Below are positions 1-6,466 of a stretch of 29,607 nt of DNA, one piece after another; the stretch's first letter is position 1; each line of letters starts with the position of its first letter. The translations under genes and the position numbers were made by a program. The notes under the pieces are model-generated. The model worked only from the letters and a program-made list of their open reading frames with translations, searched no databases and had not been told where the DNA came from. This stretch comes from Bauldia sp. (lineage in GTDB: Bacteria; Pseudomonadota; Alphaproteobacteria; Rhizobiales; Kaistiaceae). The stretch is from positions 1 to 29,607 of the forward strand of contig JAGRKY010000001.1 in NCBI GenBank assembly GCA_020442095.1, written 5' to 3'.

Positions 1-70
1 GATCGTCCGCGGAGTAGCTTGGCCAGCTGACAAAGATCCTGGGGCGGGGCATGTCGGTTTCGTTGCTCAT
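1..70 (-). CDS. N-terminal fragment of an unidentified protein, cut by the left window edge
   Basis: An ATG at 70-68 on the minus strand opens a frame that stays open to the window edge. It begins MSNETDMPRPRIFVSW and is followed by PSYSADD. The basic-hydrophobic PRPRIFVSW start resembles the first beta strand of a Rossmann-type enzyme such as a D-2-hydroxyacid dehydrogenase, but 23 residues are too few for a real assignment. A second ATG at 52-50 could also be the start, and neither has a strong ribosome binding site. It lies downstream of, and co-directional with, the SDR ending at 259, so it could be the next gene of the leftward operon. Identity is a guess. Confidence 0.4.
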   Translation of the reverse strand, partial: MSNETDMPRPRIFVSWPSYSADD

Positions 71-258
71 CTGCCGTGAGGCACTTTGCGGAAGGAATGC
101 GGGAATTCAGACATGCGGGCTGCGGGCATCCGCCTGCATCGCCACCACGTTAGGTTCCTGTCACGCGCCGGGTCAAGGCATGCGAGGCGCCGGCCGCGCG
201 GCCGCGGCGCGTCGGGGGCGGGAGTACGATCCGACAACATTTCCGCCCGTCGCCGTTT
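71..258. other. Intergenic stretch with a GC-rich hairpin
   Basis: No convincing gene lies here; open frames across it are GC-driven and lack recognisable protein features. Bases about 187-210 form a strong imperfect inverted repeat (GCGCCGGCCGCG against CGCGGCCGCGGCGC, two-base bulge). It could fold in the transcript after the SDR gene. There is no T-run beside it, so a classical intrinsic terminator is not shown. Confidence 0.4.
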
Positions 259-1017
259 CTATTGCCAGACCGCGCCGCCGTCGACGGTGTAGAGCGAGGA
301 CGTCACGAAGGAGGCTTCGTCCGACAGAAGGAATGCGACAACCGCCGCGACTTCGTCAGGCTTGCCGTATCGGTGCATCGGATTACCCGCCTCGTTGGCC
401 TTCCGCGCGGTTCCGACATCGCCCGACGCTTCGTCGATGCGTTTCATCATGTCGGTGTCGATCACGCCGGGCAGGATTGCGTTTACGCGGACATTCGCTT
501 CGGCCGCCTCCACTGCTGCGACTTTCGTCAATCCGGCAACGGCGTGCTTGGACATAATATACGCGCCCAGACGGGGAAGGCCCCAGATCGATGCAAGCGA
601 GGCGGTGTTCACGATCGATCCGAACCCCTGCTTCTTCATCTGGGGGAGGACGTGTCGCAGACCGAGGAACACGCCACGGACGTTGACCGCGTAGACGTGG
701 TCGACATCCTCCACCGTAAGGTCCTCGATGAGCGCCGAACGACCTTCGATTCCCGCGTTGTTGGCGAAATAGTCGATCCGGCCGAATTTCCCGATCGTCG
801 CTTCGACATAGCGGCGGACATCTTCCTCGCGTGACACATCCGCCGCGATCCGCAGGCTGTTGTCGTCGTCGAGGCCGGCTTCCGCTGCGACCGTCTCAAG
901 CGCCTTCGCGTCGAGATCCACCAGCGTGAGCCTGACACCTTTGGAAGCCAGCCTCCGGACCAGAGCCCTTCCGATTCCGCCCGCTGCCCCGGTGATGATC
1001 GCCGATTTGTCTGTCAT
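259..1017 (-). CDS. Short-chain dehydrogenase/reductase (SDR family)
   Basis: Classical SDR of 252 residues, the usual length. The cofactor motif TGAAGGIG is at residues 9-16, the acidic residues D34 and D36 end the second strand and point to NAD(H), and NNAG is at 86-89. The catalytic tetrad is N112, S140, Y153 and K157 (YIMSK). I chose ATG 1017 because CGGAGAAG lies just upstream; a longer frame from 1050 has no ribosome site and adds MPRQNPGRRRI, which is not SDR-like. It is the fifth gene of the leftward operon, 54 bases after the alpha/beta hydrolase. It probably oxidises a hydroxyl group of a pathway intermediate. The family is certain, the substrate unknown. It differs clearly from the other SDRs in the window. 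Confidence 0.9.
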   Translation of the reverse strand: MTDKSAIITGAAGGIGRALVRRLASKGVRLTLVDLDAKALETVAAEAGLDDDNSLRIAADVSREEDVRRYVEATIGKFGRIDYFANNAGIEGRSALIEDLTVEDVDHVYAVNVRGVFLGLRHVLPQMKKQGFGSIVNTASLASIWGLPRLGAYIMSKHAVAGLTKVAAVEAAEANVRVNAILPGVIDTDMMKRIDEASGDVGTARKANEAGNPMHRYGKPDEVAAVVAFLLSDEASFVTSSLYTVDGGAVWQ

Positions 1018-1071
1018 GATTCTTCTCCGTCCTGGATTCTGTCGTGGCACGCCAGCGAGCCGCGAGAGGCG

Positions 1072-1989
1072 TCATGCGTGGCGCCTGATGAAACGACCGA
1101 CGACGTCCTGGGCGTCGCGTCCCTCGCGGATCGCGTGGCTGAGCCGCAGGAAGCCGTGAACCTGACCCGGATAGTCGTGGTATTCGATCGGCACGCGGTC
1201 GACGCCGAGCCGGCGCGCGAATTCCGCGCCTTCGTCGTGCAGCGGATCGAACCCCGCGGTGACGACGAGGGTGTCCGGCAGGCCTGACAGGTCGCGACCA
1301 AGAAGGCGCGGTGCATTCTCGCCGGCTTCGAGAAAATGCCGCCAATACCAGCGCATCGCTTCCGTTTCGAGCCGGTAGCCTTCGGCATGGAGGCGTGACG
1401 ATGGCGTATCGAGGGCCGGATCGATCACGGGATTGATGAGCGCCAGGCCACCGAGGCGCAAGCCCTCGTCTCGTGCGCGGAGCGCCGCCAGCGCGGCAAG
1501 GTAGCCGCCGGCGCTGTCTCCGGCGAGCACCACCGGGCTGCCGGCGTCGCCGATCACCGACCGGAGAACGGCGAAAGCCTGATCGAGCTGGACGGGGTGT
1601 TTCGCCTCGGGCGCCAGCGCATAGTCGACGGAGATGAATTGCGTTGCCGAACGGTTGGCGAGGGCGCGGGCGAGGCGGTCGTAGCTGTCGAGCGAGCCGG
1701 TCACCCATCCACCGCCATGGACGAAGACCGACACGCCCTTCGCGTCCCGTGGCCGATAGACACGGACCGGAATGCCACCGATCACGGAATCGGCGACGCG
1801 TTCGACCGGTTCGACCGGGGCCTGGATTGACGCCGCCGTGCGCTCGTGACGTTCCCGCGCCTCTTCGGGCGTGCAGAGATGGAGCGGCGCGACCGGCATC
1901 GCCTTGAGGCGTTCGAGGTAGGCGGCCGTGTCCGGATCCAGACGCTGCCGGATCGGCTCCGAGGCATCGTCGGTCCCGGACATGGCCAT
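1072..1989 (-). CDS. Alpha/beta hydrolase, hormone-sensitive-lipase (HSL) type esterase
   Basis: A 305-residue alpha/beta-hydrolase-3 fold enzyme. The oxyanion-hole motif HGGGW is at 91-95. The nucleophile elbow GDSAGG is at 157-162 with Ser159. The acid is Asp248 in GFDPLHDEG and the base His278 in GQVHGF, which completes the HSL-family triad. There is no signal peptide, so it should be cytoplasmic. Such enzymes cleave carboxylic esters, and some cleave lactones. It follows the long HIBADH-family gene by 22 bases and precedes an SDR, so it is co-transcribed with oxidoreductases and an MBL hydrolase, consistent with releasing an acid or alcohol from an ester intermediate. ATG 1989 and ATG 1983 are both possible starts, and neither has a clear ribosome site. 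Substrate is unknown. Confidence 0.9.
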   Translation of the reverse strand: MAMSGTDDASEPIRQRLDPDTAAYLERLKAMPVAPLHLCTPEEARERHERTAASIQAPVEPVERVADSVIGGIPVRVYRPRDAKGVSVFVHGGGWVTGSLDSYDRLARALANRSATQFISVDYALAPEAKHPVQLDQAFAVLRSVIGDAGSPVVLAGDSAGGYLAALAALRARDEGLRLGGLALINPVIDPALDTPSSRLHAEGYRLETEAMRWYWRHFLEAGENAPRLLGRDLSGLPDTLVVTAGFDPLHDEGAEFARRLGVDRVPIEYHDYPGQVHGFLRLSHAIREGRDAQDVVGRFIRRHA

Positions 1990-2011
1990 TTCGGTTGAGG
2001 AGCGGGCGCCG

Positions 2012-3277
2012 TTACTGGCCGATCACGCACTTCCAGAGATCGACCTCGGTGCCGTAGCGATCGATCAGCCCGATCGCCATCTGCCGGCCGACTTCGAACA
2101 CCGCGCCGGGGACGTCGGCCGCGTCGCATAGAGCGATGACCGAGGTGAGGTCCTTGATGACGTCGCTCGGCGTGACCGCCGCCGCCTCTCCATCGAGGTG
2201 GCGCACCATGGCGCGCAGGGAATCGTTCCCGGCCGAACCGCTATCCAGATAGAAGGCCGCGTCCTTCGCCTCGACACCCTTGCGGCCGAGGATCCGGATC
2301 GCCTCGGCCGAGACGAGAGCCTGGATCGCGGCGACGCCGGCTACGATCCGCGCGATCACCGCCGCCTTGTCCTCACCGGCCGGGAGCGCGGTCACGGGCC
2401 GCTCCCCGACCTTGGCGCCCTGCTCGAACCAGCGTACCACGATCATGTGATAGTCATCGCCCATGCCATGGGCGGCCGTGCCGCGATAGTCCGAAAGGGC
2501 AAGTGCGGTGAAGAAGGCAGGCAGATTGATCGACGAGGAAAATTCGCTGTAGAGCTTGAGATCCTTGATCAGGAACCGGGTGCTGAAGAATCCCGGTCCG
2601 AGATCATTGGGCAGGACATGATCGATGATGTGATTGTGGAGCGGCCAGTTGTCGGCGCCGCCGGCAATCATCGCATCGGTCAGTTCCTTCATGGTGATGC
2701 CGTATTGCTGGCCGAGCGCCAAGGCCTCGGTAATGGCGATGTCGAGCGTTGCGACCACCATGTTGTTGACGAGCTTCAGCGCCTTGGCGGCGCCGAGCGA
2801 ACCGACCATCATCAGGTCGGTGGCGATGGCGTCGAATGCAGGCCTGAGCTTCTCGGAGACTTCGGCCGGCCCGCCCATGAAGAGGGAGAGCGTGCCATTG
2901 GTGGCGCCGCCGATGCTCTTGGTCATGCCGGCCGAAATCGTGCCGACGTTGACCGCGGCCAGCCGGTCGCCGACCTCCTCGATCGTCGCCGGCCCAATCG
3001 TGCTGAAGTCGACGAAGGTCTGGCCGGGCTCGGCCACCTTTACCAGCTCGTCGACGACGGCCCGCGTATGCCGGTCGGCGGGGACCACGCTGAAGATGGC
3101 GTCCGCGCCTTTCGCGACATCGCCAATCGACGTCGCGAGGCGGGCGGAGCCCTCCATCTTCTTCACCTGCTCCGGTACCAGATCGAAGACAGCGAGGTCG
3201 ACGTCCTTGGCCTGTGCAAGACGATTGGCCATGCGGAGCCCCATCGCTCCGAGACCGACGAATGCGATCTTCACCAC
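2012..3277 (-). CDS. HIBADH-family NAD(P)-dependent dehydrogenase with a duplicated C-terminal helical domain
   Basis: The first ~290 residues are a normal 3-hydroxyisobutyrate dehydrogenase/beta-hydroxyacid dehydrogenase. They show the Rossmann motif GLGAMGLRMA (8-17), the substrate loop around SAGMTKSIGGATNGT, and catalytic Lys168 in KLVNN. Family members are usually about 290-300 residues, but this one has 421. The extra ~120 residues look like a second copy of the all-helical NAD-binding-11 domain: EALALGQQYGI and FLIKDLKLYSE in copy one match EAIRILGRKGV and DVIKDLTSVIA in copy two. The second copy lacks the KLVNN lysine. The start is GTG 3277 (or the adjacent GTG 3274), preceded by AAAGGA. 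It sits between the MBL hydrolase and the esterase in the leftward operon. Likely reaction: oxidation of a beta-hydroxy acid or reduction of a semialdehyde. Exact substrate is not inferable. Confidence 0.88.
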   Translation of the reverse strand: MVKIAFVGLGAMGLRMANRLAQAKDVDLAVFDLVPEQVKKMEGSARLATSIGDVAKGADAIFSVVPADRHTRAVVDELVKVAEPGQTFVDFSTIGPATIEEVGDRLAAVNVGTISAGMTKSIGGATNGTLSLFMGGPAEVSEKLRPAFDAIATDLMMVGSLGAAKALKLVNNMVVATLDIAITEALALGQQYGITMKELTDAMIAGGADNWPLHNHIIDHVLPNDLGPGFFSTRFLIKDLKLYSEFSSSINLPAFFTALALSDYRGTAAHGMGDDYHMIVVRWFEQGAKVGERPVTALPAGEDKAAVIARIVAGVAAIQALVSAEAIRILGRKGVEAKDAAFYLDSGSAGNDSLRAMVRHLDGEAAAVTPSDVIKDLTSVIALCDAADVPGAVFEVGRQMAIGLIDRYGTEVDLWKCVIGQ

Positions 3278-3340
3278 TTTGATTTTCCTTTCACGTTGAG
3301 CGGCAAGAAATTGACCGCGACCGGTTTTCCGCCTCGCCTG

Positions 3341-3370
3341 TGCCGGCCCGCGCAGAGGCGCGGACCGGCA
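3341..3370 (-). other. Intercistronic hairpin in the leftward operon
   Basis: TGCCGGCCCGCGC and GCGCGGACCGGCA pair over 13 bases with one mismatch around the loop AGAG. It lies in the 117-base gap between the MBL hydrolase stop and the GTG start of the HIBADH-family gene. There is no T-run on the minus strand after it, so it is more likely an mRNA processing/stability hairpin or a leaky terminator than a full stop. Confidence 0.5.
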
Positions 3371-3394
3371 CGTCCAAGCCGGGAGGAGTCGCGG

Positions 3395-4222
3395 CTATTC
3401 GTAGAATCCCTCTGTCGACTTCGTCAGCGACGCGAACTGCTCGCGGTCATGGCCGAACCACACCTCGTATCCGGTTTCCTCGGCGAGGGAGCGGACTCGG
3501 TGGATCGTGCGCAGGAAGCCGTTGGCGTCGGTGGTAAAGCCCGCCATTCTGGTCGGCGGACCGTATATCGTCTTGTTGTAGCAGGCGTCCGAGACCAGCA
3601 GCACGCCCGGGCGGCTCCGCAGCGAAACCTGAAGGCCGAGCATGCCGCTCGCATGACCGGCACCGAAGTTCAGGATCTTGACGCCGTCGACGAGGTGGCG
3701 ATCGCCTTCATCCGGCTCGAGCAGCCGCCAGTTCAGCTCGCTCTTCAGCCACGCATCGGTGTCCTTCCAGACATAGGAGCCGGAGTTCCGGAGCGCGTAT
3801 TGACGCAGAGCGGCGGAGAACTCGTCCTGGTGAACGATCACCTGTGACTTCTTGAAGAACTCGACGCAGCCGGCGTGGTCGTTGTGGAGATGCGAAAGGA
3901 CGACGTGGCGGATGTCATCGGGGCCATAGCCCAGTGCTTCCAGCCGGGCCGGGAGTTGGCATTCCTCCGTGCCGTGATAGGGGAAGAGCTTCTGGAACTC
4001 CGGCGACCAACGACCGTCTGGCCCCATGCACTCGGGATTGCAGCCGGTGTCGTAGAGGACGTTGCCCTCGGGGTGCTCGATCAGATGCGCCGCGATCGGG
4101 ATCTGGATGATCTGGCCCTTCGGATTCGGATCGGCCGGGTGGGCGATCACCGTCCCCGGAATGATCATGTTGATGTCGACGCTCAGGCTGCCGAGATCGA
4201 GTACGTGGAGCTTCAGTCCCAT
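3395..4222 (-). CDS. Metallo-beta-lactamase-fold hydrolase, N-acyl-homoserine-lactonase-like
   Basis: A 275-residue MBL-fold enzyme of the AiiA/AttM lactonase group. SHLHNDHAG gives metal ligands H111, H113, D115 and H116. Further ligands are H190 in GAGHASG, D212 in SDACYN and H258 in WFGHDRE, so the di-metal site is complete. ATG 4222 is preceded by AGGAAGAGGAAG; a longer frame to 4282 adds a basic, unlikely leader. In the family the enzyme opens a lactone ring to a hydroxy acid in the cytoplasm. It is second in the leftward operon, 72 bases after the SDR, and is not near any luxI/luxR genes. I therefore infer a catabolic lactone or ester rather than a quorum signal. AHL hydrolysis remains possible. 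Confidence 0.88.
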   Translation of the reverse strand: MGLKLHVLDLGSLSVDINMIIPGTVIAHPADPNPKGQIIQIPIAAHLIEHPEGNVLYDTGCNPECMGPDGRWSPEFQKLFPYHGTEECQLPARLEALGYGPDDIRHVVLSHLHNDHAGCVEFFKKSQVIVHQDEFSAALRQYALRNSGSYVWKDTDAWLKSELNWRLLEPDEGDRHLVDGVKILNFGAGHASGMLGLQVSLRSRPGVLLVSDACYNKTIYGPPTRMAGFTTDANGFLRTIHRVRSLAEETGYEVWFGHDREQFASLTKSTEGFYE

Positions 4223-4294
4223 TTTCTTCCTCTTCCTGTCTAAGTCATCGACGACGGCTCTGGCGCCGCGCTTGAGCGCCACGCTTGCGGCATG

Positions 4295-5047
4295 TCATCG
4301 AGCGGCAAAGCCTCCGTCGGCGAGATACACGCCACCGGTCATGAGGGAGGCGCGATCGGAAAGCAGGAATGCAATCAGTTCGGCGACCTCCCCAGCCTTT
4401 CCGAGGCGACCGATCGGGTGAAGCTCGCCGAGCTTGGCCCTGACATCGGCCGGCGCTGTCGCCAGCATGGGGGTGTCGATGTAGCCGGGACAGACGGCAT
4501 TGACGCGAACGCCCTGTCTGGCCGTCTCGAGAGCGGCCGTCTTTGTCAGCCCGACCACGCCATGTTTGCTGGCGACATATGCGGCCGACTTTTCCTGACC
4601 GCGCAGGCCAAGGATCGATGCGAGATTGACCACCGCGCCCGAGCCTCGCGCGGTCATGTGGGCGAGCTGGAAATGCAGCCCGTAGAACACGCCGTTGAGG
4701 TTGACCTCGATCGTGCGTCTCCAGTTCTCAAGGTCTCCGTCGGCTACGGTCACTTCGAGGTTTCCGCCGATGCCGGCGTTGTTCACCGCGTAATCGAGTC
4801 CGCCGAAATGCTCGCAGGCGAGCGTGACGACACGACTTGCGTCCTCTGGATTGGTCGTGTCGCACTGGACCGCGATCGCGGCGCCGTTCGAGGCGCCGAT
4901 GGCGGCGGCGGTCCGTTCGGCGGCGGCGGCATCGATATCGGCAACCACGACGCGGGCGCCGCGCGATGCGAGCGTCTCTGAGACTGCCGCGCCAATCCCC
5001 GAGCCGCCGCCCGTCACCAGCGCGACACGGTTGTCGAATTCCGCCAT
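4295..5047 (-). CDS. Short-chain dehydrogenase/reductase, first gene of the leftward operon
   Basis: A 250-residue classical SDR. The glycine motif TGGGSGIG is at 12-19, D37 and D39 after strand two suggest NAD(H), and NNAG is at 89-92. N116, S144, Y157 and K161 (YVASK) form the active site. ATG 5047 is chosen because AGGGAGGA stands just upstream; the frame from 5065 would bury that ribosome site in coding sequence. It is the first gene leftward from the shared control region and shares that region with the importer genes. If the substrate is a cyclic sugar, such an enzyme would give the lactone that the next gene (MBL lactonase-like) could open. That pairing is inference. Confidence 0.92.
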   Translation of the reverse strand: MAEFDNRVALVTGGGSGIGAAVSETLASRGARVVVADIDAAAAERTAAAIGASNGAAIAVQCDTTNPEDASRVVTLACEHFGGLDYAVNNAGIGGNLEVTVADGDLENWRRTIEVNLNGVFYGLHFQLAHMTARGSGAVVNLASILGLRGQEKSAAYVASKHGVVGLTKTAALETARQGVRVNAVCPGYIDTPMLATAPADVRAKLGELHPIGRLGKAGEVAELIAFLLSDRASLMTGGVYLADGGFAAR

Positions 5048-5083
5048 CGATCCTCCCTGAACCACGGTGCTTTGTTATTTCGT

Positions 5084-5102
5084 CTGTTTGCCATACAAAC
5101 AG
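5084..5102. promoter_or_regulatory. Inverted repeat containing FadR-type operator O1
   Basis: CTGTTTG-CCATA-CAAACAG is a perfect 7-base inverted repeat. Its core TTGCCATACAA (5088-5098) matches five of six fixed bases of the known FadR-subfamily GntR consensus TNGTNNNACNA. It overlaps the predicted -10 of the leftward operon, so a bound repressor would block it. The cluster encodes a FadR-type regulator (10654-11391), the natural candidate protein. Confidence 0.6.
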
Positions 5103-5118
5103 TCGATCACCGCTTCAA
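5090..5118 (-). promoter_or_regulatory. Predicted sigma-70-type promoter for the leftward operon
   Basis: On the minus strand TTGAAG (5118-5113) and TATGGC (5095-5090) are separated by 17 bases. The -10 lies 43 bases before the SDR start at 5047. The hexamers are only partial matches, so the call rests on spacing, position and the overlapping operator O1. Confidence 0.45.
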
Positions 5119-5128
5119 GTGTACTTGA
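5115..5128. promoter_or_regulatory. Inverted repeat across both -35 boxes
   Basis: TCAAGT-GT-ACTTGA is a perfect 6-base inverted repeat. It overlaps the -35 hexamers of both predicted divergent promoters (5113-5118 leftward, 5125-5130 rightward). Its sequence differs from the O1/O2 core, so it may bind a second regulator controlling both operons. It could also be chance, because the arms are short. Confidence 0.4.
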
Positions 5129-5153
5129 CCATATTGAATGATTGTCATACAGG
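5125..5153 (+). promoter_or_regulatory. Predicted promoter for the rightward importer operon
   Basis: TTGACC (5125-5130) and TACAGG (5148-5153) are 17 bases apart, leaving a leader of about 115 bases before the binding-protein gene. The -35 is good and the -10 weak, which is common in alphaproteobacteria. Operator O2 covers the -10. Confidence 0.45.
5142..5152. promoter_or_regulatory. FadR-type operator O2
   Basis: TTGTCATACAG repeats the core of O1 (TTGCCATACAA) in the same orientation 54 bases away, differing at two positions. It matches five of six fixed bases of TNGTNNNACNA. It lies on the -10 of the rightward promoter. Two related sites, each on the -10 of one divergent promoter, suggest joint repression of both operons by the cluster's own GntR protein. 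Confidence 0.55.
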
Positions 5154-5275
5154 ATTATCACGGTCGACGCCAGCGCGAATTGCCGCTTGCGGCATTTTCG
5201 TCGGCGGGATCGCGAAGTTTCGGGTCAGCGCGCGTCCGGGTGGGCGGCGTTTCTTTTGCTAACCGGGAGGAAGCA

Positions 5276-6340
5276 ATGCATTTCACGAAGTCGGCGGTGA
5301 TTGCCGCTGCGCTGCTGCTTGGCGGCGGTATCGGATCATGGGCAGCCGACGAGGCGGTGACCATAGACGTCGGCAACGGCAAGACGGTGGAAGTCACGGG
5401 ACCGATCCGGCTCGCCTATTTTGCGCCGGGGTCGAACAATTCCTGGCTTCAGGCGGCCATCAAGGGGGTCGAGGACGCCATCGCCAAGGTGCCCGGAGCC
5501 AGCGTCACCGTCTTCGACGCCCAGTGGGACGGGGTGAAGCAGTTCAACCAGGTGCAGAACGCACTGCAGAGTGGCCAGTTCAACGTGGGTCTTATCGATC
5601 CCGTCAACTCGCAACTCATGTGCAATATCGTCTCGAAGGACGCGGCCGATGCCGGCGTGGTGATGTCCAACTTCACCCACCCGATCTGCGACCGCTATCC
5701 GGAGGAGGGCGAGGCCCGCTACACCCCGGGCACGCTGAACTATGTCGACGCCAATGACACCGTCGGCGAGCTCAAGGCCTATATCAAGTTCATCGTCGAG
5801 CAGAACCCCGGCAAGCAGAAGATGGTCACCATCTCTGGTCCCCCGATCGACGGCATGACGAAGAACCTGCAGACCGCCTTCGCTCAGCTCCAGGAAGAGG
5901 GACTCGATCCCGATTTCGACATCAGCAACCTGATCACGACCAACTTCTCGCTTGCGGAAGCGCACAGCAAGCTCGGTGCTCTCCTCCAGGCCAATCCCGA
6001 CGTCACGATCGTCTGGGCGCCCGCGACGTCCGACGTCGCGCAGGGCGGCTATGCGGCCCTGAAGGAGCTTGGCCGGGTAGGCGAGGTGAAGGTCTACGAA
6101 AAGGGCGGTTCGCCCTGGGCGATCGAGATGTTGCGCAAGGGCGAGATCAACGGATCCCAGCCCCAGTATCCGTACACCATCGGTCGCATCGCGGTCGAGC
6201 AGATCGCCGATGCCTTCGCGGGAAAGACCGTTCCCACGTTCGTGCCGGACTACGGCGTTGAATACAACGACGTCGACAAGGCACGTGGCTTCCAGTTTCT
6301 CGATCAGGAAGCCGCGCAGGACTTCCAGTCCGAATATTGA
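5276..6340 (+). CDS. Sugar ABC transporter periplasmic substrate-binding protein (CUT2 type)
   Basis: A 354-residue periplasmic-binding-protein type 1 (Peripla_BP_4) protein. It has a signal peptide: Lys5, a hydrophobic core AVIAAALLLGGGI, and likely cleavage near GSWA/AD at residues 23-24. The mature part follows the RbsB-like layout, starting with IRLAYFAPGSNNSWLQ. I chose ATG 5276 because CGGGAGGAAGCA precedes it and the signal peptide starts there; the frame is open upstream to 5138 but that extension hides the signal sequence. It is the first gene of the rightward operon and captures the substrate outside the inner membrane for the next two gene products. The ligand cannot be read from the sequence. 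Confidence 0.95.
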   Translation: MHFTKSAVIAAALLLGGGIGSWAADEAVTIDVGNGKTVEVTGPIRLAYFAPGSNNSWLQAAIKGVEDAIAKVPGASVTVFDAQWDGVKQFNQVQNALQSGQFNVGLIDPVNSQLMCNIVSKDAADAGVVMSNFTHPICDRYPEEGEARYTPGTLNYVDANDTVGELKAYIKFIVEQNPGKQKMVTISGPPIDGMTKNLQTAFAQLQEEGLDPDFDISNLITTNFSLAEAHSKLGALLQANPDVTIVWAPATSDVAQGGYAALKELGRVGEVKVYEKGGSPWAIEMLRKGEINGSQPQYPYTIGRIAVEQIADAFAGKTVPTFVPDYGVEYNDVDKARGFQFLDQEAAQDFQSEY

Positions 6341-6345
6341 TGAAG

Positions 6346-6374
6346 GAGACGGCGCGGCTTCGCCGCGCCGTCTC
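6346..6374 (+). other. Perfect 13-bp hairpin between binding-protein and ATPase genes
   Basis: GAGACGGCGCGGC and GCCGCGCCGTCTC pair fully around a TTC loop, starting 6 bases after the binding-protein stop. No T-run follows. Such hairpins after the first gene of an importer operon usually protect the upstream message and let the binding protein be made in excess over the ATPase and permease. That role is inferred from position. Confidence 0.7.
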
Positions 6375-6466
6375 GACCATCGGAGAAGACGTCGCGGTGC
6401 GGTAGTCCCGGTCGTGATGTCGCGTGTGGATACCGAAGAAGAAACAGGCACGACAGAACGGTGGAC

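Noticed and set aside
2198..3847. Very long plus-strand open frame (549 codons) opposite the HIBADH-family and MBL genes
   Set aside because: It is the mirror frame of two strongly supported genes in GC-rich DNA, is rich in Arg, Asp, Gly and His, and matches no family.
3395..4222. Quorum-quenching AHL lactonase as a firm function
   Set aside because: The fold and ligands fit, but the gene is in a catabolic operon with no quorum-sensing genes nearby; only the family-level call is supported.
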